Source: Bacteroidota bacterium (GTDB lineage: Bacteria > Bacteroidota > Bacteroidia > Palsa-965). From it: a DNA stretch of 64,000 nucleotides. A program made the translations under genes and the position numbers. The notes below the pieces were generated by a model. It saw nothing but the letters and a program-made list of their open reading frames with translations, made no database searches and had not been told where the DNA came from. This document shows, in pieces, positions 28,468-37,757 of the stretch. The stretch covers positions 5,001 through 69,000 of the forward strand of contig JADBYT010000026.1 in assembly GCA_020402865.1 (NCBI GenBank), read 5' to 3'. The first letter of the stretch is position 1. Every line of letters begins with the position of its first letter.

Positions 28468-28535
28468 GTGTGTGCGTTTGGGAAAACGTGAATCAGCGGC
28501 CGCATGTTAGTTACACTCAGGCCGCTGTTTCATGA

Positions 28536-28561
28536 GACGCACAAAGATTGACAGATGTTAC
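28536..28561 (-). promoter_or_regulatory. Candidate ECF sigma-type promoter GTAAC-N17-CGTC (receptor gene 1)
   Basis: On the minus strand GTAAC (28561-28557) is followed after exactly 17 bases by CGTC (28539-28536), the usual -35/-10 form for ECF sigma factors. The larger block CTGTAACATCT is repeated in front of the paralogous gene with the same spacing. Predicted leader is about 60 nt. Confidence 0.55.
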
Positions 28562-28667
28562 AGCTAAATAAAGAAAAATTATGTTAACGGTTTTCAAATT
28601 GTACAGGTGGCGCAATTCAACAGAAATAGCCATTGCCTGCATTTGATTTTCCTTTCAGGCTGCCCTT

Positions 28668-31093
28668 TTATAAACCCCCGCGTTGCAGAATATCGTCGGC
28701 TGTGCCTTTATACAATGACCGCCGCGCTGCTTTTTCATTGCCAAATGTCCAGGTTAAACGTGCCAGCACGTAGTTGTTCTCATAGCGGCTGGCAATGAAG
28801 GTGTCCTGATTCATATATGTAGAGTAAGCACGGGGAAAGTTTGTAACGAAGATATCATTGGCATTTATGGTAAGACTGAGTTTGTTTTTCAGAAAAGAAG
28901 TAGAGAGCCCTGCATTAACTCCGCCCCTTGTTTTTACGTAATAGGTGCCGTATTGTATGGGTGTACTGAGTGAGCCTGAAAGCTGAAGTTTGATGTTAAA
29001 TGGTAATACGAATGTTTGCTGCACATTGAAGTTCCACATGCTGCTTTCCACATCAAGTGTTCCGCCAAACAGCTCAGACTGAAAAGAAAACCAGTTAAAC
29101 GAAACGGTGCCTTCCACCATCCAGAATTTGGCAATGGGTAGTCCGGCACTCATACTCATATAGGCATTGTTTATAGTTTGGAGGTTTGAGGTGGTTAAAA
29201 TGATGGTAAGCAGTGAATCATTCTGTCGGCAGCTTCGGATATGCCATTTAAGGTATGACTCAGGCCAACTGATGTGAACAGAAATTCGTTGAAACTGTGA
29301 CTGATTTCGCCGTTCCATGAGGTTTCGGGTTGTAGAAACGGGTTGCCCACACGGTAAGTGTATTGGTCGAGATACATCCGGAAGGGATTCAGATCATCAT
29401 ACTCAGGCCGGTTGATACGGCGGGTAAGCGAATAGGTGATGTTGTGTTTTTCGTTGAGGGTATGTGTAAGAAAAATACTTGGAAAAAGATTACCATACTT
29501 ACGTGTCTGCCGCTCACCGGTAGTTGGTGAATTAGCGTCGGTTTGGGTGTATTCGTAGCGCAGGCCCAATTGTAGCTGTAGTTTACCCCAATCGGCATAA
29601 AACTGGGAATAGGCGGCGTGAATATTTTCCGTGTAAATAAAATTATTGGAGCGTGTGGTGTCTTTCTGCCAGCTGTTGTTTTGAAGGATATCAAATACCA
29701 GCGAGTTGTCGGTTTTTACCGAGCTTGATTTCATACCGGCTTCGAGTTTGAATTTTTCGTTAATCGGATGTATGTAGTCAATTTGCCCGACATAAATTGC
29801 CATATTCATTCCGGTGAAGTGGCGTTGAATAAAAGGGGCTGAAATTTCGGAGCCGGTGAAATTTAAATAGCGGCTGTTGTAATCCCCGTTTCCGTTGTAG
29901 CGGTGAAAAATTGCATCGCCGCTTATTGATAGTTCGCGGCCAAGTGTATCGAGCGTATGTTTAAACCACACACCGCCGCGCAGGTTCTGATGATCGTCGA
30001 ATGTGTTGTTTAACTGATAGAGTTTGTAGGCAGAATCCTGCACCAATTGCTGAATGTCGGTATTGTTGGTTGTCCTGTTATCGGCGGTAAAAAGGCTGCC
30101 TCTGGCCTGAAAACCGAAGGAGGTACGTTTGCCCGGTGTAAAATCAGCGCCAAGAATGAGTGCGTTTGAGAAGTTTGTGTTATCGTTGTCAGCGTTGCCG
30201 TTAAATGTATTTCTTTCGCCGTTAAATTGAATTACACGGCGGCTGTCGTAAAGCGAGAGCGAGTTCCAGTTTGAGAAATGATACCTGGCATACAGATTCG
30301 TTTTAGGCATACCATAATTTACGGCTATTCCTGCGCCTGATTTGGCCCGCCGTCCGTACCCGCAGGTAAGTGATGTGCGGCCGTTAAACCCCTGCCGGCT
30401 TCCGGTTTGTGTAATAATGTTCAGGATGCCGGCACTGCCTTCGGCATCGTATCTTGCCGAAGGGTTTGAGATGATTTCGATGCGAATGACTTCTGTGGCG
30501 GGCATGGCTTCGAGAAATTGTTTGAGCTGATCGCCGGCAAGGTATGCGGGCTTTCCGTCGATGTAAATTTGCACGCCGCTGCGGCCTTTTAGCGAGATAT
30601 TGCCGTTCTGATCAGCCACCACGCCGGGCACTTTTTGTATCAGGTCATATACAGTGCCGCTCATTTTTACCGGACTGTTTTCCACGTTCATGATCAGCAT
30701 GTCGGGCTTTTGAATGAAAAGCGGCTGCACGGCCGTTACGGTTACAGGGCCCAGATCGGCTGAGGTGGCAAGTGTAATCAGCGGAAGCCGTAAGGATGCC
30801 TGCCCGTCGGAAATAACCAGCGGTACTGACCAGTATTTGGCAAAGCCGGTAAGCGAAGCCGTAAGCAGGTAATTTCCCGGCATTAACGCATCGAGGGCGT
30901 AACTTCCCGCGGCATCGGTTACATCGCCTTTTACGAGCGAAGAGTCTGAAGCGGCAAGCAGCATCACGACTGCCATTTCTGCCGGTTTGCCGTCGGGTGT
31001 ATGGATTTGTCCGGATAAAGAAATGCTGGTGTGTTGGGCACTGACCGATACGGGTAAAAGCAGCAGAAAAAGAAGGCGAAGGTGGTGTGGCAT
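28668..31093 (-). pseudogene. TonB-type outer-membrane receptor paralogue, broken by a one-base deletion
   Basis: A paralogue of the gene at 26035-28467 with signal peptide (LLLPVSVSAQ), regulatory-like domain, plug (VYDLIQKVPGVVADQNGN, YIDGKPAYLAGDQLKQFLE) and barrel. The frame from the start stops at 29195 after GISEAADRMIHCLPSF. A second frame from about 29224 on carries the rest (QNDSLL..., ending DDILQRGGL). Adding one G on the + strand at 29224/29225 gives GISEAADQNDSLL, matching DVTDQNDSTG of the paralogue, and restores about 808 codons. It may be a true mutation or an assembly error. No other damage is seen. Confidence 0.85.
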
Positions 31094-31114
31094 TTTGGTC
31101 GGTTTTGAAACTGC

Positions 31115-31140
31115 GACGTTTCATTTTTTTTAGATGTTAC
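31115..31140 (-). promoter_or_regulatory. Candidate ECF sigma-type promoter GTAAC-N17-CGTC (receptor gene 2)
   Basis: Same element as at 28536-28561: GTAAC (31140-31136), 17 bases, CGTC (31118-31115), inside a repeated CTGTAACATCT block. Predicted leader to the ATG at 31093 is about 15 nt. Confidence 0.55.
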
Positions 31141-31257
31141 AGTCTTAAACCGCTTTTTTTAAATTATTTGAGGCTAAATAGTTAGGTCAGGCTGGCTGTT
31201 TGTTGCAGATTGTGAGTAAGGGGCAAAAAACGATAGCTGTTGTTTACAGCCGTTTGT

Positions 31258-31265
31258 TATTTTTA
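31258..31265 (+). promoter_or_regulatory. Candidate -7 element TATTTTTA
   Basis: One mismatch to TAnnTTTG; predicted leader to the ATG at 31284 is about 12 nt. It lies downstream of an in-frame TTG at 31200, which therefore should not be the start. Confidence 0.4.
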
Positions 31266-31283
31266 CACGATTCAATTCAAACT

Positions 31284-32447
31284 ATGGCCCGTATTCTCAT
31301 CATCGACGACGAAAAAAGTATTCGCCGCACACTTCGTGAAATTCTGGAGTATGAAAATTTTAAGGTAGAAGAAGCGGCCGACGGGCTGGAAGGGCTTACT
31401 ATGGCCCAGAAAGAGAAGTTTGATATTATTCTCTGTGATATCAAGATGCCGAAGATGGACGGCATGGAGGCGCTTGATAAGCTGATGGAAGCGGCGGTGG
31501 ATGCACCTGTAATTATGATTTCGGGCCACGGCAACATTGAAACGGCAGTGGAAGCGGTGAAGAAAGGTGCGTTTGACTTTATTCAGAAGCCGCTTGATCT
31601 GAACCGCCTTCTGGTAACGCTGCGCAATGCGCTCGATAAATCGAAGCTGGTTACTGAAACACGCACCCTGCGCAAGAAGATTTCGAAAACGTTTGATATG
31701 ATCGGCGAGTCGAAAGGCATTGCCGAAATCAAGGATATGATTGAGCGTGTGGCGCCCACTGATGCGCGCGTGCTCATTACCGGCCAGAACGGCACGGGCA
31801 AGGAACTTGTGGCGCGGTGGCTGCACGAGAAAAGCAGCAGGGCAGGGGCACCGCTTATTGAAGTAAACTGCGCCGCTATTCCCTCTGAACTCATCGAAAG
31901 CGAATTGTTTGGCCACGAAAAAGGCGCATTTACATCGGCTGTGGCCCAGCGCAAAGGCAAGTTTGAACTGGCCGAAGGCGGCACGTTGTTTCTTGACGAG
32001 ATCGGCGACATGAGCCTTTCGGCGCAGGCCAAGGTACTCCGCGCATTGCAGGAAAATAAAATTACCCGCGTGGGCGGCGACAAGGAAATTAAAGTGAATG
32101 TGCGCGTGGTGGCGGCCACCAACAAGGATCTTAAACAGGAAATCCTTAAAGGCAATTTCCGCGAAGATCTTTACCACCGCCTCAGCGTGATTCTCATTCA
32201 CGTACCCTCGCTCAACGAACGCATTGACGATATTCCGCTGCTGGCCGACCATTTCCTTAAACTTATCAGCGATGAGCATGGCACGCAGGCCAAACCCATT
32301 AGCAAAGAGGCCATCAAAGAACTTCAGAAAATAAACTGGACCGGCAACATCCGCGAATTCCGCAACGTGATGGAACGACTTCTCATTCTCTGCGACAAAA
32401 CCATTACCGACAAAGATGTGCAGGCGTATGCCCGTCCGCGCGGCTAA
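31284..32447 (+). CDS. NtrC-type sigma-54 response regulator lacking a DNA-binding domain
   Basis: 387 residues. Receiver domain (ARILIIDDEKS; phospho-acceptor Asp52 in LCDIKMPKMDG; QKPLD), then an AAA+ domain: Walker A GQNGTGKE (167-174), sigma-54 contact loop GAFTSA (214-219, canonical GAFTGA), Walker B LFLDEI (235-240), and the sensor regions up to WTGNIREFRNVMERL. It ends about 15 residues later (AYARPRG), so the Fis-type helix-turn-helix seen in full-length NtrC proteins is absent. It might act on RNA polymerase from solution or need a partner. No histidine kinase gene adjoins it. Confidence 0.9.
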   Translation: MARILIIDDEKSIRRTLREILEYENFKVEEAADGLEGLTMAQKEKFDIILCDIKMPKMDGMEALDKLMEAAVDAPVIMISGHGNIETAVEAVKKGAFDFIQKPLDLNRLLVTLRNALDKSKLVTETRTLRKKISKTFDMIGESKGIAEIKDMIERVAPTDARVLITGQNGTGKELVARWLHEKSSRAGAPLIEVNCAAIPSELIESELFGHEKGAFTSAVAQRKGKFELAEGGTLFLDEIGDMSLSAQAKVLRALQENKITRVGGDKEIKVNVRVVAATNKDLKQEILKGNFREDLYHRLSVILIHVPSLNERIDDIPLLADHFLKLISDEHGTQAKPISKEAIKELQKINWTGNIREFRNVMERLLILCDKTITDKDVQAYARPRG

Positions 32448-32457
32448 GGCTATACAT

Positions 32458-32985
32458 TTACTTCTTTGCAGGAGCGGCAGCCGGTTTGGCTGCCGTTTTT
32501 GGTTTGGCTGCCGGCACTTTTTTCTTTTTGTAAATTGGGGCGGTGCCCACCACTTCAAGCCTTACGGGTGTGAGGCCGGCACGCAGGAAATTGAGCTGCC
32601 GTGCAGCCCGTGGTGTTAAATCAATGCAACGTTTGGAGTTTTGCGGCAGGCGGTCGGTAATTTTCACAATTACCACCGAGTCGTTTTTGAGGTTGGTTAC
32701 CTTAACCAGTGTGCCAAACGGCAGCTTTTTATGGGCCGCCGTGAGGCTGTCAACCCTGAAGATTTCGCCGCTGCTGGTGTACCGGCCTTCGAATTTCTGT
32801 CCGTACCAGCTTGCAATGCCGGTTTCTTGGTAAGAGGTATCGGCTGCGGCAGGTTTCGGTGCTTCAGGCTTCAGGCTGTCGGCCGCCACACTTGTAACTG
32901 AGTCTGTTTTCGGGCGCAGCGAATCGGTCTGGGCAGTGAGAATGAGGGCCGGAAGCAGGGCGAAAAGGCAAAAAATCAATCGCAT
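32458..32985 (-). CDS. RlpA-like double-psi beta-barrel protein
   Basis: 175 residues. Signal peptide ends ...ALILTAQ. A Pro/Ala-rich linker is followed by an RlpA domain (ETGIASWYGQKFEGRYTSSG, LTAAHKKLPFGTLVKV, VKITDRLPQ, IDLTPRAARQL). RlpA in some bacteria is a lytic transglycosylase acting on peptidoglycan without stem peptides and sits at the division septum; here there is no SPOR domain. The C-terminal tail is Lys/Ala/Pro-rich (KPKTAAKPAAAPAKK). Its stop lies 10 bases from that of the sigma-54 regulator (convergent), with no terminator between. Confidence 0.85.
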   Translation of the reverse strand: MRLIFCLFALLPALILTAQTDSLRPKTDSVTSVAADSLKPEAPKPAAADTSYQETGIASWYGQKFEGRYTSSGEIFRVDSLTAAHKKLPFGTLVKVTNLKNDSVVIVKITDRLPQNSKRCIDLTPRAARQLNFLRAGLTPVRLEVVGTAPIYKKKKVPAAKPKTAAKPAAAPAKK

Positions 32986-33085
32986 TGATACAAGTTACTG
33001 TTTCTTTTTGGCTTCATTCGCATTATTTATGCCAGAGATTCTTCCTAAAACTTCCAAAGCCGTTGGAGGTTATGGGTTCGTCTGT

Positions 33086-33093
33086 TATCTTCG
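33086..33093 (+). promoter_or_regulatory. Candidate -7 element TATCTTCG
   Basis: One mismatch to TAnnTTTG; predicted leader to a TTG start at 33116 is about 16 nt. Confidence 0.45.
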
Positions 33094-33115
33094 CTGATTC
33101 AAAATTGCTGTCAAG

Positions 33116-33847
33116 TTGCCTGAACGCATTGTCATAATTCCCACTTACAACGAAAAGGAAAACGTTGAAAAAATGATCCGCAAAGTGATGGGGCTCGACG
33201 GAGGCTATCATTTGCTGATTGTTGACGACGGTTCGCCCGACGGCACGGCCGATATTGTGAAGCGGCTGATGCTGGAATACGACGGACGTTTGTTTATTGA
33301 GGAACGCAAGGGCAAACTCGGTCTGGGCACGGCCTACATTCACGGTTTCCGCTGGTCGCTGGCAAAAGGCTACGAATACATTTTTGAGATGGATTGCGAT
33401 TTTTCGCATAATCCTGACGATCTGAACCGTCTTTTCGGGGCCTGTGCACAAGGAGGTGCCGATGTGGCTGTGGGGTCGCGCTATGTAAAAGGCGGTAAGG
33501 TGAAAAACTGGCCCATGGGGCGCCTGCTCATGTCGTACTTTGCTTCCGTGTATGTACGCATGGTGCTTTGGCTGGGAGTAAGCGATACTACAGCCGGCTT
33601 TAAATGCTACAAACGTCGTGTGCTTGAAACAATCGACCTGAGCGCAGTGCACTTTGTAGGTTATGCATTTCAGATTGAAATGAAATACACCGCCTACAAA
33701 CTGGGTTTCCGCATTGCCGAGGTGCCCATTACGTTTATCGACCGTCAGGAAGGTGTGTCAAAAATGAGCACCCGCATTTTCCGCGAAGCTTTTCTGGGTG
33801 TACTTCAGATGCGTTTCCGCAGTTACAGGCCAGCCGCCAAAGGCTGA
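33116..33847 (+). CDS. Polyprenol-phosphate mannosyltransferase-like GT2 (Dpm1 type)
   Basis: 243 residues. GT2 fold with VIIPTYNEKENVEKMI, nucleotide site VDDGSPDGTADIV and the DxD-type metal site MDCDFSHNPDDL, then SRYVKGGKVKNWPMGR, GFKCYKRRVLE and GYAFQIEM as in polyprenol monophosphomannose synthases. It transfers a sugar (usually mannose) from its GDP donor to a membrane polyprenyl phosphate for later use by GT-C enzymes; a GT-C-like gene is at 38399-39886. The start appears to be TTG: no in-frame ATG precedes the first motif, and the promoter distance fits. Confidence 0.85.
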   Translation: MPERIVIIPTYNEKENVEKMIRKVMGLDGGYHLLIVDDGSPDGTADIVKRLMLEYDGRLFIEERKGKLGLGTAYIHGFRWSLAKGYEYIFEMDCDFSHNPDDLNRLFGACAQGGADVAVGSRYVKGGKVKNWPMGRLLMSYFASVYVRMVLWLGVSDTTAGFKCYKRRVLETIDLSAVHFVGYAFQIEMKYTAYKLGFRIAEVPITFIDRQEGVSKMSTRIFREAFLGVLQMRFRSYRPAAKG

Positions 33848-33905
33848 ATTCACTGAGTTTTATCAGTTAAGGCATTTTTAAGCCCGCCTGTTCCGGCACG
33901 AGCCT

Positions 33906-33913
33906 TATCTTTG
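33906..33913 (+). promoter_or_regulatory. Promoter -7 element TATCTTTG
   Basis: Exact TAnnTTTG match; predicted leader to the ATG at 33936 is about 16 nt. Confidence 0.65.
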
Positions 33914-33935
33914 CCGCATCAATCACCTTTTCAAT

Positions 33936-35006
33936 ATGCGTAAACTTGCGTTTGCCCTGCTGGCGCTCATCCCGGCAGTGCTTTTTACCGCTGGCAAAAA
34001 GCCGAAAGTTTCAATAGATAACCCCCAGGAAAAGCACCTGCGCAATTTGCGCCAACTCACCTTTGGCGGTGATAATGCCGAAGCCTATTTCAGCCCCGAT
34101 GGCAAATGGCTCACCTTTCAGAGCAACAAAGGCATTCCTTGCGACCAGATTTTTGCCATGAACGTGAAGGCTGCTGCTAAGGACAGTCTCTACAGGCCGC
34201 TGCAAATCAGCAATGGCGACGGCCGCACCACCTGTTCGTATTTTATGCCTGATGGAAAGCACATCCTCTTTGCCTCTACACACGTGGGCGGCAAAACCTG
34301 TCCGCCTTCGCCCAACCTTCGTCAGGGCGGCAAATACCTCTGGCCGGTTTACGACAGCTACGATATTTTTGTGGCCGACCTCAAAGGCAATATCGTAAAG
34401 CAACTTACCAATGAGCCGGGCTACGATGCCGAAGCCGTACTCTCGCCCAAAGGCGACAAAATCCTTTTCACCTCTACCCGCAGCGGCGACCTCGAACTCT
34501 GGACCATGAACATTGATGGCAGTAACCCGAAGCAAATTACTTTCGGGCTGGGCTACGATGGTGGCGCATTTTTCTCGGCCGACGGCAGTAAAATTGTGTT
34601 CCGCGCTTCACGCCCGCAGTCGGAAGAAGACATAAAAGAATACAAAGACCTGCTGGCCCAGGGCCTTGTGGCACCCACCAACATGGAAATTTATACCTGC
34701 AACGCCGATGGCTCAAATCTCAAGCAGATTACCAAACTGGGCAAGGCAAACTGGGCGCCGTTTTTCTCGCCCTCCGGGAAAAAAATTATTTTCAGTTCCA
34801 ATCACGCATCACAGCGTGGCTACGATTTTCAGCTTTACATGGTAAATGCCGAAGACGGAACCGGCATGGAACAAATTACGTTCGAAAGCATTTTTAATTC
34901 ATTCCCCATGTTTTCGCCCGATGGAAAGAAACTGGTATTCTGCTCGAATCGCCGCAACTGGGGAACGCGTGATACGAATGTATTTATTGCCGACTGGGTA
35001 GAATAA
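33936..35006 (+). CDS. Exported PD40/TolB-like beta-propeller protein
   Basis: 356 residues. N-terminal signal-like segment (LAFALLALIPAVLFTAG). Six PD40 repeats: YFSPDGKWLTFQS, YFMPDGKHILFAS, VLSPKGDKILFTS, FFSADGSKIVFRA, FFSPSGKKIIFSS and MFSPDGKKLVFCS, making a six-bladed propeller. TolB-like propellers usually bind proteins in the periplasm. The next gene, an exported M28 peptidase, follows after 14 bases, so they are co-transcribed and may work together. Confidence 0.8.
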   Translation: MRKLAFALLALIPAVLFTAGKKPKVSIDNPQEKHLRNLRQLTFGGDNAEAYFSPDGKWLTFQSNKGIPCDQIFAMNVKAAAKDSLYRPLQISNGDGRTTCSYFMPDGKHILFASTHVGGKTCPPSPNLRQGGKYLWPVYDSYDIFVADLKGNIVKQLTNEPGYDAEAVLSPKGDKILFTSTRSGDLELWTMNIDGSNPKQITFGLGYDGGAFFSADGSKIVFRASRPQSEEDIKEYKDLLAQGLVAPTNMEIYTCNADGSNLKQITKLGKANWAPFFSPSGKKIIFSSNHASQRGYDFQLYMVNAEDGTGMEQITFESIFNSFPMFSPDGKKLVFCSNRRNWGTRDTNVFIADWVE

Positions 35007-35020
35007 TTTAACACCACCGA

Positions 35021-36253
35021 ATGATGAAACACACCGCACTCACCATTTTCGCGCTGCTTTTTGCCGTGGCTGTGTCTGCTCAGGACATCAGCGCCGAGCG
35101 CATCCGTAAAGACGTAACCTATCTCAGTGCCGATAAGCTTAAAGGGCGCGGCACCGGCAGCAAGGGCGAGAAAAAAGCGGCAAAGTATATTGCAAAGCAG
35201 TTTAAGGAAATTGGTTTGCAGCCCAAAGGCACCGATGGCTTTTATCAGACATTTACCTTCCGCAAAAACTCTAATCCGCACGATACTTCTACTGCCAATG
35301 TAAAAGAACGCAGCGGCAAAAACGTGGTTGGCTTTCTCGATAACGGAGCTGCCTACACCATTGTAATCGGTGCGCATTACGATCACCTCGGCCTCGGGCA
35401 TGATCACAACTCGCTGGAGGCAAATCCCGACGGCAAAATTCACAACGGAGCTGATGATAACGCATCGGGCACAGCCGGTGTACTTGAGCTGGCGCGCTAT
35501 TACACAGGCAATAACGTGAAAGAGAAATACAATTTCCTGTTCATCTGTTTCTCCGGCGAAGAACTCGGCCTGATCGGTTCAAAGAAGTTTTGCGAAAATC
35601 CTACCATCGACCTCAAAACGGTGAATTACATGATAAACATGGATATGATTGGCCGTTTGAACGATTCCACAAAATCACTCATCATCTACGGCGTGGGTAC
35701 TGCGCCCGACTGGGTGCCCATGATTAACAGTTTTCGCTCTGTGTTCCGCATTAAGCAGGACAGCTCCGGAATCGGGCCCAGTGATCAGACTTCATTTTAC
35801 CTTAAAGATATTCCCGTGCTGCATTTCTTCACCGGCCAGCACAGCGATTATCATAAACCTACCGATGATGCGGCCAAAGTAAATTACACCGGCGAGAAAA
35901 TGGTGCTTGAATACATTGTCAACATCATCGCCCTCACCGACAGTAAGCCCAAACTTCAGTTCCTTGCCACCAAAAGCAACATGACCGCCACGCCGAAAAT
36001 GAAAGTGACAATGGGTATCATGCCCGACTATGCGTGGGAAGGTAAAGGGGTGCATGTGGATGGAGTGACCGATGGTCGTCCGGCGGCAAATGCAGGAATC
36101 AAAAAAGGCGATATCATTCTCCAGCTTGGCGATACACCTGTAAACAACATGATGGATTACATGGCCTGCCTTGCGAAGTTTGAAAAGGGAAGCACCATGC
36201 CGGTACTGATAAAACGCGGCGAAGAACTACTCACGCTGCAGGTGAAGTTTTAA
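35021..36253 (+). CDS. Exported M28-family metallopeptidase with PDZ domain
   Basis: 410 residues. Signal peptide ends ...AVAVSAQ. Two-zinc M28 aminopeptidase motifs: GAHYDHLG (His119), GADDNASGTAG (bridging Asp), FSGEELGLIGS (catalytic Glu), MDMIGRLND and FFTGQHSDYHKPTDD (last His). The C-terminal 90 residues are a PDZ domain (GVTDGRPAANAGIKKGDIIL, NNMMDYMACL). It is expected to cleave peptides in the periplasm or outside. Second gene of a pair with the PD40 protein. Confidence 0.9.
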   Translation: MMKHTALTIFALLFAVAVSAQDISAERIRKDVTYLSADKLKGRGTGSKGEKKAAKYIAKQFKEIGLQPKGTDGFYQTFTFRKNSNPHDTSTANVKERSGKNVVGFLDNGAAYTIVIGAHYDHLGLGHDHNSLEANPDGKIHNGADDNASGTAGVLELARYYTGNNVKEKYNFLFICFSGEELGLIGSKKFCENPTIDLKTVNYMINMDMIGRLNDSTKSLIIYGVGTAPDWVPMINSFRSVFRIKQDSSGIGPSDQTSFYLKDIPVLHFFTGQHSDYHKPTDDAAKVNYTGEKMVLEYIVNIIALTDSKPKLQFLATKSNMTATPKMKVTMGIMPDYAWEGKGVHVDGVTDGRPAANAGIKKGDIILQLGDTPVNNMMDYMACLAKFEKGSTMPVLIKRGEELLTLQVKF

Positions 36254-36354
36254 CACTGCAGTATCTGGTGGCTGAGCTTGCAGGTGGCTGAGTCTCCGCA
36301 AGCTTGAGGGAATCGAAGCTACCGAAAAAGTATAAAGTAAAAAGTTCAAAATTC

Positions 36355-37698
36355 ATGAATACAACGTATCTCATACAGCGTGCAACAGTAGTTAACGAAG
36401 GCCGCAGTGTGGTGGCCGATGTGCTTGTGCGCGACGGGAAAATTGAAGCCGTATCGGAAGCGCCGCTCAGTGCAGATGGTGCGGAGGTGATTGATGCCGC
36501 CGGGTTGCATCTTTTTCCGGGCGTAATTGACGATCAGGTGCATTTCCGCGAACCCGGGCTTACACATAAAGGCGATTTATACACCGAAGCAAAATCGGCC
36601 GTGGCTGGTGGCGTTACCTCTTATATGGAAATGCCGAATACGGTTCCATCGGCGGTAACGCAGGAGCTGCTTGAACAGAAGTATCAGCGAGCTGCCGATG
36701 TATCGCTTGCCAACTATTCGTTTTACATCGGCACTACCAATACCAATATTGATGAACTGCTGAAAACCGATCCGGCTTCGGTATGCGGCGTGAAAATTTT
36801 CCTCGGTTCATCAACCGGCGATATGCTGGTGGATAATGAAGAAGCACTCGAACGGATTTTCCGTGAGGTGAAAATGCTTATTGCTGTGCATGCCGAAGAT
36901 GATCCGATGATTAAGCAGAACATGGCGGCTTACAAGGAAAAGTATGGCGATGATATTCCTTCAAAATATCACCCGCTTATCCGCAGCCGCGAGGCCTGTT
37001 ATGCATCGTCATCCAAAGCCGTGGCGCGGGCAAAGAAATACGGCACACGCCTGCATGTACTGCACATTTCCACCGCCGAAGAGTTAGACCTGTTTGACAA
37101 CAGCAAGCCGCTGCGCGAGAAAAATATCACCTCAGAGGCCTGTGTGCATCACCTCTGGTTTTCGGCCGAAGATTATGATGCAAAAGGCAACTACATTAAA
37201 TGGAATCCGGCCGTTAAAGATGCGGCCGACCGCGAAGCCATCTGGCAGGCTGTGCTCGATAACCGCATCGACGTAATTGCCACCGACCACGCGCCGCACA
37301 CCATTGAAGAAAAGGAGCAGCTTTATGCCAAAGCCCCTTCGGGCGGCCCGCTCATTCAGCACACGCTGGTGGCCATGCTCGAAGCGGCGCGCAACGGCCG
37401 CATCAGCCTCGAACGTGTGGCCGAAAAAATGTGCCACGCCCCCGCCGATTTATTCCGCATCGAAAAACGCGGCTACATCCGCCCCGGCTACTGGGCCGAT
37501 CTGGTGCTGGTAAACCTCAATGCCCCGTGGACAGTGGAAAAAAGCAACCTGCACTACAAATGCGGCTGGTCGCCGTTTGAAGGCACCACGTTTCACAGCC
37601 GCGTGGAAAAAACATTTGTAAGCGGGCACCTTGTCTATAACAACGGCGCATTCAACGAATCGAAAAAGGGCATGCGTTTGCGCTTTGAAGTGAAGTAA
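36355..37698 (+). CDS. pyrC: Dihydroorotase (class I)
   Basis: 447 residues of the amidohydrolase superfamily. It cyclises N-carbamoyl-aspartate to dihydroorotate in pyrimidine synthesis. Seen: the metal motif DDQVHFREPGLTHKGD, MPNTVPSAV, LHVLHISTAEEL and ATDHAPHTIEEKEQ with the catalytic Asp, and C-terminal GYWADLVLVN. ATG 36355 (MNTTYLIQRA) is preferred over an in-frame TTG at 36304. A hydantoinase/allantoinase role is less likely because of the REPG motif. The 100-base gap to the peptidase gene shows no clear promoter. Confidence 0.88.
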   Translation: MNTTYLIQRATVVNEGRSVVADVLVRDGKIEAVSEAPLSADGAEVIDAAGLHLFPGVIDDQVHFREPGLTHKGDLYTEAKSAVAGGVTSYMEMPNTVPSAVTQELLEQKYQRAADVSLANYSFYIGTTNTNIDELLKTDPASVCGVKIFLGSSTGDMLVDNEEALERIFREVKMLIAVHAEDDPMIKQNMAAYKEKYGDDIPSKYHPLIRSREACYASSSKAVARAKKYGTRLHVLHISTAEELDLFDNSKPLREKNITSEACVHHLWFSAEDYDAKGNYIKWNPAVKDAADREAIWQAVLDNRIDVIATDHAPHTIEEKEQLYAKAPSGGPLIQHTLVAMLEAARNGRISLERVAEKMCHAPADLFRIEKRGYIRPGYWADLVLVNLNAPWTVEKSNLHYKCGWSPFEGTTFHSRVEKTFVSGHLVYNNGAFNESKKGMRLRFEVK

Positions 37699-37717
37699 CG
37701 CATACGTATAAAATTGC

Positions 37718-37755
37718 AAAACGGGTTTGAGCAAATTGCCTCAAACCCGTTTTTG
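37718..37755. terminator. Bidirectional terminator between pyrC and the DinB gene
   Basis: Perfect 14-bp stem AAAACGGGTTTGAG with CTCAAACCCGTTTT, 8-base loop and T tract. Confidence 0.92.
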
Positions 37756-37757
37756 GT

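Noticed and set aside
31272-32558. Long open frame (about 428 codons) on the minus strand opposite the sigma-54 regulator
   Set aside because: The plus strand has complete receiver and AAA+ motifs; the minus-strand translation is rich in His, Arg and Phe without domains, a shadow of codon bias.
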